Shown here: piece after piece, positions 49,704 through 58,024 of the stretch
How the letters are laid out: each line of letters opens with the position of its first letter
Position numbering within the stretch: the stretch's first letter is position 1
Program-made: the position numbers and the translations under genes
Assembly: GCF_000382065.1 (NCBI RefSeq)
Contig: NZ_KB907504.1
Coordinates: forward strand, 124,001-188,000
Reading direction: 5' to 3'
Length of the DNA: 64,000 bases
From: Stenotrophomonas hibiscicola ATCC 19867
Lineage (GTDB): Bacteria > Pseudomonadota > Gammaproteobacteria > Xanthomonadales > Xanthomonadaceae
The notes under the pieces: model-generated
Seen by the model: only the letters and a program-made list of their open reading frames with translations
Databases searched by the model: none
What the model was told of the DNA's origin: nothing

Positions 49704-50663
49704 ATGAAGCCAGACCCCGTGATTCGTGCCGGCACACGCGACGACCTGTCCTGCATCCGAGACCTTCTGCAGCAGGCGCAGTTGCCCGTGGCCGATCTGG
49801 AAAGCAGCAAGGTCGTGTTTCTCGTCGCAGACCTCGACGGCGTCCCCGTGGGCGCCGTTGGATTGCAGGTTTTCGGCGCCTCGGCGCTGCTCCGCTCCCT
49901 GGTGGTGTCTGATGACCGACGCGGCACCGGCCTTGGACGCGCATTGCTGGCAGCGGCCGAAGAGATGGCCCGCCGTATGCAGGTCAGGGAATTGGTGCTG
50001 CTGACAACATCGGCAGGCACGTGGTTCGCGCGGCACGGCTATGCCGGATGCGATCGCGCGCAGATAGCGGAGACGATCCGCAGCTCTGCCGAGTTCACTC
50101 GTCTCTGCCCGGGCAGCGCGCTTTGCATGTCCAAGCCACTCACTGACCACGGAAGCCACATGACCCGCAATGTCCTGTTCCTCTGCACCGGCAACAGCGC
50201 CCGCAGCGTGCTTGCTGAAGCCACCCTGCGCGCCTGGGGCGGCGATCGCTTCAGCGCATTCAGTGCGGGCAGCCAGCCCACTGGCCAGATCAACCCCTTC
50301 GCGCTGGCCCAGTTGCAGGCCGAAGGAATGCCCATTGAAGGGCTGCGCAGCAAGTCGTGGGATGAGTTCGTGGGTGCAGCCCCGATGGACCTGGTAATCA
50401 CCGTATGCGACTCAGCCGCAGCGGAGGCCTGCCCGGTGGTGTTCGGTGATTTCATCCGCGGCCACTGGGGCCTGCCCGATCCGGCGGCCGTAGCGGGTAG
50501 CGATGCCGACAAGGCCGCGGCATTCGCGCAGGCCCATGCCATCGTGAAGCTGCGACTGCGTGCATTGCTCGCCTTGCCTGACTCATTGTGGTCCGACCGC
50601 GAAGCGCTGCAGCACGCGCTGGATCAGATTGGACAGTTGCAGCCGACCGACAGCATGCCGTGA
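49704..50663 (+). CDS. ArsN2 acetyltransferase fused to ArsC arsenate reductase
   Basis: A single frame of 319 residues with two arsenic-resistance modules. Residues 1-140 are a GNAT domain (SDDRRGTGLGRALLAAAEE is the acetyl-CoA loop), resembling ArsN2. Residues 153-319 are a low-molecular-weight phosphatase-type arsenate reductase, with P-loop CTGNSARS (Cys161, Arg167), SAGSQPTGQINPFAL and PDPAAV. The linker MSKPLTDHGSH joins them. Met153 (ATG 50160) has GGAAG 4 bases before it, so a separate ArsC might also be made. ArsC reduces As(V) to As(III), which Acr3 exports. The ArsN2 substrate is not settled. Confidence 0.88.
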   Translation: MKPDPVIRAGTRDDLSCIRDLLQQAQLPVADLESSKVVFLVADLDGVPVGAVGLQVFGASALLRSLVVSDDRRGTGLGRALLAAAEEMARRMQVRELVLLTTSAGTWFARHGYAGCDRAQIAETIRSSAEFTRLCPGSALCMSKPLTDHGSHMTRNVLFLCTGNSARSVLAEATLRAWGGDRFSAFSAGSQPTGQINPFALAQLQAEGMPIEGLRSKSWDEFVGAAPMDLVITVCDSAAAEACPVVFGDFIRGHWGLPDPAAVAGSDADKAAAFAQAHAIVKLRLRALLALPDSLWSDREALQHALDQIGQLQPTDSMP

Positions 50664-51703
50664 CTTCCCGCATGAATCTGTTCGAACGCCACCTGACGCT
50701 TTGGGTCGGGCTTTGCATTGCGGTCGGCACGCTGCTGGGCCACTTCCTACCCGGTGCTTTTGCCGCGCTGGCATCCGCAGAGATCGCCAAGGTCAACCTG
50801 CCGGTTGCGGTACTGATCTGGCTGATGATCATCCCGATGCTGCTGAAGGTCGACTTCACTGCGATGCGCCAGTTGCAGCAGCACTGGAAGGGCATCGGCG
50901 TAACGCTGTTCATCAACTGGGCGGTCAAGCCATTCTCGATGGCGCTGCTGGGCTGGCTGTTCCTGCGCCATGCCTTCGCCGACTGGTTGCCCGCAGCACA
51001 GATCGACAGCTACATCGCCGGGCTGATCCTGCTGGCGGCCGCGCCCTGCACCGCCATGGTGTTCGTGTGGAGCAACCTGTGCCGTGGCGATGCCAACTTC
51101 ACCCTGAGCCAAGTGGCGTTGAACGACGCGATCATGGTGGTGGCCTACGCGCCGGTGGTTGCACTGCTGCTGGGCCTGTCGGCGATCACCGTGCCGTGGG
51201 ATACCCTGCTGCTGTCCGTTGGCCTCTACATCGTGGTGCCGGTGCTGCTGGCTGCGTTGCTGCGGCGCTGGATCCTGATGCATCGTGGCGAGGCGGCGTT
51301 GCAGCGGGTGCTTCGCCATCTGGGGCCCGTCTCGTTGTGCGCGCTGCTGCTCACACTGGTGCTGCTGTTCGGCTTCCAGGGCCAGCAGATCGTGAAGCAA
51401 CCGCTGGTGATCGCACTGATTGCGGTGCCGATCCTGATCCAGGTCTATTTCACTTCCGGCCTGGCCTACCTGCTCAATCGTCGCCTGGGCGTGGCGCATT
51501 GCGTGGCCGGCCCTTCAGCACTGATTGGTGCCAGCAACTTCTTCGAATTGGCGGTTGCCACCGCGGTGGGGCTGTTCGGCGTGCATTCGGGGGCTGCGCT
51601 GGCGACGGTAGTTGGTGTGCTGATCGAGGTGCCGGTCATGTTGTCTGTGGTGCGGATCGTGAACCGTACTCAAGCCTGGTACGAGAGACGCGAAGAGCAC
51701 TGA
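50660..51703 (+). CDS. acr3: ACR3-family arsenite efflux permease
   Basis: Inner-membrane arsenite/proton antiporter of 347 residues with ten predicted helices. The family Cys lies in LLAAAPCTAMVFVWSNL, and GPSALIGASNFFELAVATAV carries the conserved Glu. It is 'ACR3' type, shorter than ArsB. I use the GTG at 50660, which overlaps the fusion stop as GTGA; ATG 50672 is a good alternative, four codons later. It completes the arsR-arsN2C-acr3 operon. Confidence 0.93.
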   Translation: MTSRMNLFERHLTLWVGLCIAVGTLLGHFLPGAFAALASAEIAKVNLPVAVLIWLMIIPMLLKVDFTAMRQLQQHWKGIGVTLFINWAVKPFSMALLGWLFLRHAFADWLPAAQIDSYIAGLILLAAAPCTAMVFVWSNLCRGDANFTLSQVALNDAIMVVAYAPVVALLLGLSAITVPWDTLLLSVGLYIVVPVLLAALLRRWILMHRGEAALQRVLRHLGPVSLCALLLTLVLLFGFQGQQIVKQPLVIALIAVPILIQVYFTSGLAYLLNRRLGVAHCVAGPSALIGASNFFELAVATAVGLFGVHSGAALATVVGVLIEVPVMLSVVRIVNRTQAWYERREEH

Positions 51704-51940
51704 CAGACCGGAGTGCGTCGAAGTCTATTTACGTCCTTCGCCCCGCACTGTCGTCATCGGCCTGGTGGGGTACCCGTACGCCACGTCATCAACTTCGACC
51801 CATGTCGCATATTCCCCATGCCGCTACGGACGTTGCGGCGCCTGCGTCTGCGACGGCTTAACAGCATGCAAAAATGCCAAAAGCGTCTTTGATCCAGCGT
51901 TGAATGCAACTCTTCTGATTGGCGTTGCGCAGCGACGGCG

Positions 51941-52174
51941 GTACAGATGGCGGGCCGCCGGAAAATGGGTGGCCGGGCCTCGAAAACCCGTTAGATCACG
52001 AACGTTGTTTGCGCTTGCCAGCCGGCGTCACCCCGCGTGGCGCCGGCTGGCATTCCGTCTGCCGGCTATGGCGGGCGGAGCGTGGAGGCCTTGCGCCTGC
52101 CGGTCTTGTTCGTGATCTCCCGGTTTTCGAGCCACGTCTCCGCCCGCCACCTTTGCGTGGCGGCTACCGTCTGT
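51941..52174. repeat. Structured element with nested inverted repeats
   Basis: The 489-bp gap after acr3 holds a 234-bp dyad. AGATCACGAAC (51993-52003) is the exact complement of GTTCGTGATCT (52108-52118), and CTCGAAAACC (51979-51988) of GGTTTTCGAG (52122-52131). Farther out ACAGA-GG...GCCGCC is mirrored at 52161-52174. Inside is a perfect 11-bp stem, GCCAGCCGGCG/CGCCGGCTGGC (52017-52051). It ends 18 bp before an unknown gene. It could be a leader RNA, a MITE-like remnant or a recombination site. Confidence 0.7.
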
Positions 52175-52192
52175 CCTGCACGGAGCACTGCC

Positions 52193-52567
52193 ATGACCTC
52201 ACCGGACTTCCCCCGCCTGCATCCGCATCGCTCGTCCGCCACTGGCGGTGAGCCCTCAGAGCACGCGGCTGCGACCGCCCCGAACGCCTTCATCGCCACG
52301 CTTCACCGCATCGGCAAAGGCGCGGCCGCCGATGGCCAACCCTGGCCGGAGCGTCACCAGATGCCGGGCCGTTGCATGGCGCTGGCCGATGCGGACTGCG
52401 CACTGGCCGGCCAGCGTGTGACGCTGGAGCTGCTGCTGGCGGCCGAACGCGTGCGCCAGAACGGCACGGAGGCCGAGTACGTGGGCGACCGGGTGATGGA
52501 AGGGCTGATCATGGCGTGCCTGACGATGAACGCACAGGCCAGCGCGCGCATGCAGCCGGACGGGTGA
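52193..52567 (+). CDS. Unknown small protein behind the inverted-repeat element
   Basis: A 124-residue cytoplasmic-type protein I do not recognise. The first 30 residues are His/Pro/Ser-rich (TSPDFPRLHPHRSSATGG), and the rest is helical: FIATLHRIGKGAAAD, then CMALADADCALAGQRVTLELLLAAERVRQNG and VGDRVMEGLIMACLTMNAQASARM. Start ATG 52193 has CGGAG 8 bases upstream. The frame remains open back through the right arm of the inverted repeat (to 52037), so an N-terminally longer form is not excluded. Its tight linkage to the element (18 bp) is the only clue. It is convergent with the Ivy-like gene. Confidence 0.6.
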   Translation: MTSPDFPRLHPHRSSATGGEPSEHAAATAPNAFIATLHRIGKGAAADGQPWPERHQMPGRCMALADADCALAGQRVTLELLLAAERVRQNGTEAEYVGDRVMEGLIMACLTMNAQASARMQPDG

Positions 52568-52580
52568 CGCCGGCGCCACA

Positions 52581-53255
52581 TCACTCGCAGAGCGCGCTGT
52601 CTTCCTTCAACGCGGCATCCTGCAGTGGCTGGCGCTGTTCGATCTGCTCACGCTGTTCCGCCGTCGGCTCGCCCAGCCACCACACACGGCAGCGCGCGGT
52701 AAGACGGCCGACCATCTTCGCCTGCGTGGGTGAGTACAGCATCGCCAACGCGGTGCCGGGGCAGTCGTGGGCCTGGCAGGCGGTGTAGAACCACCACGGC
52801 TCGCCCTGCAGCACTACCAGCTCGCCAGGGCCGCTGGGTCCGCTCAACAGGCGCTTGCGCAGCGACGGCATATCCTTGTCAGTGGATTCGGCGTCCTGCG
52901 TGCCCTTCATCAGCGCATCGAACGCGGCCAGCACCTTCGGGTCCTTGCGGCCGCAGTCGTCCACGGTACTGCCGCCGACCAGGGTGAAGAAGTGGGTCGC
53001 CAGCGGATTGTCCGCGCAGGTCAGTTCGCCGCCGGCGCCCGGGTCTTCCGGTTCGCCCTCGCTGTCCCACACCGCGGGGTCCACGCTGTCTTCGATTGAC
53101 GGTTCCTTCTCGACCACCGTGGCCGTGGCGGCCGGAGCTTCGGTGGTTGGTGCTGGCGCCGCATCAGGCGCGGCCTCGCCAGTCTTCTCCGGTGCCTGTC
53201 CGCAGGCTGCCAGCAGCGCGGCCATCATCGCCATCCCTGTGATTCGCATCTTCAT
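52581..53255 (-). CDS. Ivy-like lysozyme-inhibitor-type lipoprotein
   Basis: Lipoprotein of 224 residues. Signal KMRITGMAMMAALLAAC has a lipobox with Cys18, then a Pro/Ala/Glu-rich tether (20-70). The C-terminal domain reads VVLQGEPWWFYTACQAHDCPGTALAMLYSP, resembling the CKPHDC loop of Ivy-family inhibitors of vertebrate (c-type) lysozyme, followed by KMVGRLTARCRVWWLGEPT. Here the motif is CQAHDC, with both cysteines and the key His-Asp kept. It would guard peptidoglycan from lysozyme or from lytic enzymes of rivals. It is longer than Ivy and lipid-anchored, so it is a relative, not a true orthologue. Confidence 0.7.
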   Translation of the reverse strand: MKMRITGMAMMAALLAACGQAPEKTGEAAPDAAPAPTTEAPAATATVVEKEPSIEDSVDPAVWDSEGEPEDPGAGGELTCADNPLATHFFTLVGGSTVDDCGRKDPKVLAAFDALMKGTQDAESTDKDMPSLRKRLLSGPSGPGELVVLQGEPWWFYTACQAHDCPGTALAMLYSPTQAKMVGRLTARCRVWWLGEPTAEQREQIEQRQPLQDAALKEDSALCE

Positions 53256-53370
53256 CGCGTGTCCTTGTCTGATCTGCGCTGCATCCACCGAATCGGCGGC
53301 CGCGTGATTCTAACCAGCGGCGCGCTAGGATGCGTCTGAAGCCTTCCCATCATCGCCAGGGCCTGGACGC

Positions 53371-53847
53371 ATGCGCCGCACACGACTCGCCATGATCTTC
53401 TGCAGTGCCCTGCTGCTGGCATTGCCGGCAATTGCCCACGATGCAGAAAACGCGAAGCCTGCGCAGCCTCTCCCGGACGCAGCCCTGCCCGCACCGCTGG
53501 ACCGTGTGCTGCGCAACTACGAGCAGGCGTGGCGCGGGGGTGATGCCAGGGCACTGGCTGCGCTCTTCGCCGAGGATGGCTTTGTGCTGCAGAGCAACCA
53601 GCCACCCGTGCGCGGGCGCACTGCGATCGAGGCTGCATATGCCGGACAGGGCGGCAGTCCGTTGCGGTTGCGTGCCTTGGCGTATGCGGTGGAAGGGAAC
53701 ACGGGTTACATCATCGGTGCGTACAGCTACGGCAACAACGTGGGCGATACCGGCAAGTTCACGCTCACGCTGAAGCGTGAGCGTGATGGGCCGTGGCTGA
53801 TCTTTTCGGACATGGACAACAGCAACGCGCCGCCGCGGGCGCGGTGA
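53371..53847 (+). CDS. Exported SnoaL/NTF2-like (DUF4440) protein
   Basis: A 158-residue protein with a signal peptide (1-22, ending LPAIAHD). The body is an NTF2-like cone: LDRVLRNYEQAWRGGDARALAALFAEDGFVLQSNQPPVRGRTAIEAAYA, then GKFTLTLKRERDGPWLIFSDMDN. The pattern of an alpha helix with a GD-A-x2-LAALF turn is common to SnoaL/DUF4440 proteins of unknown role. It may bind a small hydrophobic ligand in the periplasm. It is divergent from the Ivy-like gene. Confidence 0.8.
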   Translation: MRRTRLAMIFCSALLLALPAIAHDAENAKPAQPLPDAALPAPLDRVLRNYEQAWRGGDARALAALFAEDGFVLQSNQPPVRGRTAIEAAYAGQGGSPLRLRALAYAVEGNTGYIIGAYSYGNNVGDTGKFTLTLKRERDGPWLIFSDMDNSNAPPRAR

Positions 53848-53852
53848 GGGAT

Positions 53853-53949
53853 TCCGCAGGGCATGGCCCGGCGCTACTGGGCGCCAACCAAGGTTGGCCG
53901 CTACCAGAAGCGGGTTCCGTCCTGGATCCACGCCATGCGTGGATGAGGC
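53853..53949. repeat. Mixed REP-like palindromes
   Basis: Short units GGCATGGCCCGGCGCTACT (53860-53879, one half of the GCCGGGC type), GCCAACCAAGGTTGGC (53884-53899) and GATCCACGCCATGCGTGGAT (53925-53945), in the convergent gap before gpsA. Confidence 0.65.
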
Positions 53950-53956
53950 GCACAAG

Positions 53957-53988
53957 AAAAAACCCCGGCACCTGGCCGGGGTTTTTCG
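53957..53988 (-). terminator. Terminator after gpsA
   Basis: Perfect hairpin ACCCCGGC-CACC-type with arms ACCCCGGC / GCCGGGGT (53962-53981) flanked by AAAAAA on one side and TTTTT on the other, so it can work for both strands. It is 3 bp past the gpsA stop and about 110 bp past the NTF2-like gene. Confidence 0.85.
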
Positions 53989-53990
53989 AT

Positions 53991-55016
53991 TCACTTGAAC
54001 AGCGTGTCCGGATACTCCGGTTTCTGTTCCCGCGCCAGCAGTGCGCGCAAGCCTTCTTCCGGGGTCTGCTCGCCATGCAGCACGGCACGCACACCGTCGG
54101 AGATCGGCAGGTCGATGCCATGGCGGCGTGCCTGTCGCATCACTTCGTCGGCAGTCTGCACCGACTCGACCACCTGGCCGATTTCGCGAACAGCATCCTG
54201 CAGCGTCTGACCACGGCCCAGGGCCAGGCCCAGGCGGCGGTTGCGCGACAGGTCGCCGGTGCAGGTCAGCACCAGATCGCCCAGGCCGGCCAGGCCCATC
54301 AGCGTTTCCGGCTTGGCGCCGATCGCAGCGGCCAGGCGCAGCATTTCGTTGAGGCCGCGGGTGATCAGGCCGGCACGGGCGTTAAGGCCCAGCTGCATGC
54401 CATCGGCCACGCCGGTGGCCACCGCCAGCACGTTCTTCATCGCGCCGCCCAGCTCGGCACCGACCATGTCGTCGCCGGTGTAGGCGCGGAACGCTGGGCC
54501 ATGCATCGCTTCGGCCACCGTCTGCGCGAACTCGGGCACGTCGCCGTGCACGGTGATCGCGGTCGGCAGGCCCTGGGTCACTTCCTTGGCGAACGACGGG
54601 CCGGTGACCACGGCCAGCGGCACGTCCTCACCCAGCACTTCGCGCGCTACTTCATGCAGGAAGCGGCCCGAACCGGGCTCGAAGCCCTTGGTGGCCCAGG
54701 CCACGCCGGCACCGGCCGGGCGCAGCGGCGCCAGCGCACGCACGGTTTCACCGAAGGCGTGCGACGGGGTCACCACCAGGATCCAGGCCGCGCCCTCCAC
54801 CGCCGACGCCAGGTCGGTAGTGGCACGCAGGCTGTCCGGCAGCGGGATGCCCGGCAGGTAACGCGGGTTCTCGTGGCGCTGGTCGATGGCGTCGACCACG
54901 GCAGCATCGCGCCCCCACAGCACGGTCGGGTGACCGTGCCGTGCGAGCAGGCTGGCCAGCGCGGTTCCCCAGGAACCGGCGCCCAGCACGGCGATCTTGT
55001 CAGCGGGAGTGCTCAT
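53991..55016 (-). CDS. gpsA: NAD(P)-dependent glycerol-3-phosphate dehydrogenase
   Basis: A 341-residue enzyme that reduces dihydroxyacetone phosphate to glycerol-3-phosphate for phospholipids. The nucleotide-binding loop [18 protein letters not shown] is at the N-terminus; [23 protein letters not shown] with catalytic Lys, and [23 protein letters not shown] are diagnostic. It follows secB by 20 bp, as in E. coli and other gamma-proteobacteria (yibN-secB-gpsA order). Confidence 0.95.
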   Translation of the reverse strand: MSTPADKIAVLGAGSWGTALASLLARHGHPTVLWGRDAAVVDAIDQRHENPRYLPGIPLPDSLRATTDLASAVEGAAWILVVTPSHAFGETVRALAPLRPAGAGVAWATKGFEPGSGRFLHEVAREVLGEDVPLAVVTGPSFAKEVTQGLPTAITVHGDVPEFAQTVAEAMHGPAFRAYTGDDMVGAELGGAMKNVLAVATGVADGMQLGLNARAGLITRGLNEMLRLAAAIGAKPETLMGLAGLGDLVLTCTGDLSRNRRLGLALGRGQTLQDAVREIGQVVESVQTADEVMRQARRHGIDLPISDGVRAVLHGEQTPEEGLRALLAREQKPEYPDTLFK

Positions 55017-55036
55017 CCGTGACGTCGCGGCAGGAA

Positions 55037-55555
55037 TCAGGCGTTGCCGGCCGGCTCGGAGTCAGCCAGCGACGGTGCGTCGCCCTGCTCCTGGCGCTGG
55101 CGCAGGGTTTCTGCGTACAGGCCTTCGAAGTTGATCGGCTGCAGGAAGAACGGCGGGAAGCCGCCGGCCTGGATCAGGTCGCTGATCAGCTGGCGCACGT
55201 ACGGGAACAGGATGTTCGGGCACTGGGTGCCGAGCAGCACGTCGATCGACTGCGGGTCCAGGCCGACCAGGCCGAACACGCCGGCCTGCTTCACTTCGGC
55301 CACGTAGGCGGTGCGCTCACCGGCCTGGCAGGTCAGGGTCACGGCCAGCACGACTTCGAAGGCGTTCTCACCCAGGCGCTGCACCTGCTGGTTCAGGTTC
55401 AGCTGCAGCTCCGGCTGCACCTGGTCATTGAAGATGGTCGGAGCGTTCGGCGACTCGAAGGAGACGTCCTTGACGTAGATCTTCTCGACGGTGAAAGCGG
55501 GGCCGGTGGCGGCATCGACCGGCGCAGCGGCGCCGTTGGTGATCTCTTCGGACAT
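55037..55555 (-). CDS. secB: Protein-export chaperone SecB
   Basis: A 172-residue tetrameric chaperone that holds preproteins for SecA. The sequence [43 protein letters not shown] and [36 protein letters not shown] are signature SecB. The start at ATG 55555 yields a normal-length protein; the frame open to 55654 is not conserved. It lies between a rhodanese gene and gpsA. Confidence 0.96.
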   Translation of the reverse strand: MSEEITNGAAAPVDAATGPAFTVEKIYVKDVSFESPNAPTIFNDQVQPELQLNLNQQVQRLGENAFEVVLAVTLTCQAGERTAYVAEVKQAGVFGLVGLDPQSIDVLLGTQCPNILFPYVRQLISDLIQAGGFPPFFLQPINFEGLYAETLRQRQEQGDAPSLADSEPAGNA

Positions 55556-55654
55556 TTCCAGTAACTCCAATGAATGCAATGAAAACGATGGTCGAACTAC
55601 TGCGATGGGGGCGGGATCAGGCCCATACAAGGCCGGATCCGCCACCTGCGGCAA

Positions 55655-56092
55655 TCAGTTGCGGCCCTTGACCAGCGGCAGCTCGGCCTGCTGCCAGGCG
55701 GGAATGCCGCCGTCGAGCACGTAGACCTTCTCGAAACCGGCCTTCTTCAGCGCCTTGGCGGCGGTTTCCGAAGCGTTGCCGCTGCGGCACACCAGCACCA
55801 CCGGCGACTGCCTGGCGTTGGCCACCAGCTTGTTGTCCGGGCCGAAGGCACTGGCCTGGGCGTTGCGGCTGCCGGCAATGTGGCCCTTCTCGAAGTCACC
55901 GCTGGCCGACAGGTCGACCACCACCGTGCCGCCCGCGTTGATCAGCTGGGTCAGTTCGGCGGGCTTGATGCCCTTGAAGCCCCGGAACAGGCGGCGGATC
56001 TCGGTGACGATGATGGCCACGGTCAGGCCGACCAGGGCCGCGGACAGCATCGGGTTTCGGCCTGCAAAGGCCAGCAACTCTTCGTAATTCAC
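55655..56092 (-). CDS. yibN: Membrane-anchored rhodanese (YibN-like)
   Basis: A 145-residue protein: an N-terminal hydrophobic segment (about 14-31, LSAALVGLTVAIIVTEI) then a rhodanese domain with VVVDLSASGDFEKGHIAGSRNA and active Cys102 in VLVCRSGNASETAAKAL. It is likely bound to the inner membrane with the domain in the cytoplasm and could act in sulphur transfer or be linked to export. The neighbourhood (yibN-secB-gpsA) is conserved in gamma-proteobacteria. In E. coli grxC intervenes; here it does not. Confidence 0.9.
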   Translation of the reverse strand: MNYEELLAFAGRNPMLSAALVGLTVAIIVTEIRRLFRGFKGIKPAELTQLINAGGTVVVDLSASGDFEKGHIAGSRNAQASAFGPDNKLVANARQSPVVLVCRSGNASETAAKALKKAGFEKVYVLDGGIPAWQQAELPLVKGRN

Positions 56093-56149
56093 TCAGGTCA
56101 CGGGTCGATTAAGCGGGCGCCGATTGTCGCACAAGCCGGACGCGGCCCG

Positions 56150-56575
56150 TCACTGCCCCTTCCACAGGTCCGGCAGGCCGGCCGTCTGCCACCAGCGCTT
56201 GGCCTCTGCATCCCAGCGCCAGCGCTCGACCACCACCACGGTGCGTTCGGCCTGGGTGTTCTGGTTGATCACCCCGATTTCGACCCGGCGCTCGACCAGG
56301 CCACCGTCCAGCGAGGCGCTGCTGCGCTCGCGGTAGGACGACACGCGCAGCTGCGCGTAGCGGTTGAGCTCGAACTCGGTGGGCGGCTTTTCCTTGCGCA
56401 GCTTGGGGTCCAGATAGCCGATCGCATCGTCCATGCTGCCCCAGCGGATGGTGGCGCCGTAGGCGATCTGGGTCTCTTCCAGCAGCTTGCGCTGCTTGCG
56501 GCTGAGGTCGTCGGCCGAAGCCACGGCGCTGACCAGCAGCAGGGAACACATCAGGAACTGGATGAGGCGGCGCAT
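56150..56575 (-). CDS. Exported protein of unknown function
   Basis: A 141-residue protein with a signal peptide (1-21, ending AVASA). The mature chain RKQRKLLEETQIAYGATIRWGSMDDAIGYLDP and RVEIGVINQNTQAERTVVVVERWRWDAEAKRWWQTAGLPDLW has a compact alpha-beta look with many Arg and Trp. Similar short proteins are found in Xanthomonadaceae next to hemDXY or yibN as I recall, but I know no function. It precedes yibN by 57 bp on the same strand. Confidence 0.72.
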   Translation of the reverse strand: MRRLIQFLMCSLLLVSAVASADDLSRKQRKLLEETQIAYGATIRWGSMDDAIGYLDPKLRKEKPPTEFELNRYAQLRVSSYRERSSASLDGGLVERRVEIGVINQNTQAERTVVVVERWRWDAEAKRWWQTAGLPDLWKGQ

Positions 56576-56607
56576 CGGTGGTTTCCCCAGGACGTCAGCC
56601 TGCCATC

Positions 56608-57075
56608 CTACCCTTTGGCGAAGGCAACGAAGCGACCGCTGAACTCGGCGGCCGGCTTGCCATCGGCGCCGGGCTGGGTGGCGATGATGCTGATGCGGGC
56701 CTTGCGGCGCTGGCGGAAGGTATTCAGGAAGGCATCCCAGCCGCTGGCTTCGGCCGCTTCGGCATGGGCATGCAGGTCTTCGTAGACCGGGGCCAGGTAG
56801 CGCAGGTTGCTGTCGGCCACGTAGACCTCGGCATCGTGGCCGGCCAGGCGCAGGCGCAGGCTGACCAGTGCCCAGCCGGACAGGGTCAGCACCGAGGCCA
56901 GGCTGCCACCGAAGGCGTTGCCCTTGTCGTTGACGTTGGCGGCCAGCGGCGCGGTGATGCGCAGCACGCCATCGGCATAGCCATCGAGCTGGATCTGCAT
57001 GGCGCGCACCGCCGGCATGCAGTCCAGCACGTCCTGCAGGGCGGCCAGCGAGGAAGTCAGAGCATCAACGGACAT
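56608..57075 (-). CDS. YiiD-type hot-dog thioesterase family protein
   Basis: A 155-residue single hot-dog domain. NVNDKGNAFGGSLASVLTLSGWALVSLRL is the central helix and Asn/Asp region of the putative thioesterase YiiD_C family, and DSNLRYLAPVYEDLHAHAE is its second strand. GNAT, found in E. coli YiiD, is absent. The substrate is probably a CoA or ACP thioester, not known. It starts at ATG 57075, divergent from hemD by 35 bp. Confidence 0.8.
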   Translation of the reverse strand: MSVDALTSSLAALQDVLDCMPAVRAMQIQLDGYADGVLRITAPLAANVNDKGNAFGGSLASVLTLSGWALVSLRLRLAGHDAEVYVADSNLRYLAPVYEDLHAHAEAAEASGWDAFLNTFRQRRKARISIIATQPGADGKPAAEFSGRFVAFAKG

Positions 57076-57110
57076 CGGAGCAGCGACCACGACAACGAAG
57101 GGCCCGCATA

Positions 57111-57920
57111 ATGCAGGCAATGGCCGACCATACGATACCCACTGGCGCCGCCGGTTCCGAGCCGCGCTGGACCTTCATTTCGCTGCGACCGCAGGGCCAG
57201 AATTCCGCGCTGCGCCGCGCCGTTGCTGGGCTGGGCGGGCATGTGGTGGCCCTGCCGCCCTGGCGCCTGCAGCGCTTGAACGGCATGCCAGTGGTGCGTC
57301 AGCTGCAACGCGCGCTGAACTGCGACCGGGTGGTGTTCACCAGCCCGGCCGCGGTTACCGCGGCCGCCACCCTGCTGCCGCTGGCCAAGGCGCAACGCAG
57401 CCCGTGGCTGACCGTGGGCGAAGGCACCGCGCGCGCGCTGCGGGAGCACGGCGTCGCCGGGGTGCATGCGCCGCAGCGGATGGACAGCGAGGGGCTGCTG
57501 GCGCTGCCGGTGCTGGCGGACGTCCGCGGCCTGCGCATCGGACTGGTCACCGCGCCCGGCGGACGCGGCCTGATTGCTGCACACCTGCAGGCCGCCGGCG
57601 CCGCGATCGAACGTGCCGATGTCTACCAGCGTCGCCTGCTGCGCCTTTCGCCCCGCACGCTGGCGCGATTGGCGCATTCAGCGCAGCCGTGGGTGCTGGC
57701 GGTCAGCAGTGGCGAGGCGCTGCTGCATTTCTGGCAGCAGCTTCCGCCGACTTGGCAGCAGCGCCTGCGGGCGTCTGCCCGCGTGGTGGTTGCCAGCGAC
57801 CGCCTCGGCGAACAGGCGCGGTCGCTCGGCCTGCGGCACATCTCACGCAGCGCCGGCCCCACTGCTGCGCAGCTGGTGGCCGCTGCACACGCCACGCTCA
57901 CCGTCCCGGCAGCGAACTGA
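57111..57920 (+). CDS. hemD: Uroporphyrinogen-III synthase
   Basis: A 269-residue enzyme closing hydroxymethylbilane into uroporphyrinogen III. HemD is poorly conserved; here VVFTSPAAVTAAATLLPLA, LTVGEGTARALREHGV, RIGLVTAPGGRGLIAAHLQAAGAAIERADVYQR and WVLAVSSGEALLHFWQQL supply the two-domain pattern. ATG 57111 has GAAGGG 8 bases upstream, and ATG 57120 is also possible. It heads a hemD-hemX-hemY operon. Confidence 0.92.
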   Translation: MQAMADHTIPTGAAGSEPRWTFISLRPQGQNSALRRAVAGLGGHVVALPPWRLQRLNGMPVVRQLQRALNCDRVVFTSPAAVTAAATLLPLAKAQRSPWLTVGEGTARALREHGVAGVHAPQRMDSEGLLALPVLADVRGLRIGLVTAPGGRGLIAAHLQAAGAAIERADVYQRRLLRLSPRTLARLAHSAQPWVLAVSSGEALLHFWQQLPPTWQQRLRASARVVVASDRLGEQARSLGLRHISRSAGPTAAQLVAAAHATLTVPAAN

Positions 57921-58024
57921 ACAGGGACGTGGATCACGCTTGCCGCTGTGGTCGGCAACAGTGATGCTGTGCACCATGCGGCCTGCCGGACCCTGACCGG
58001 CGACGTTGCCGACAAGGAAGCCCC

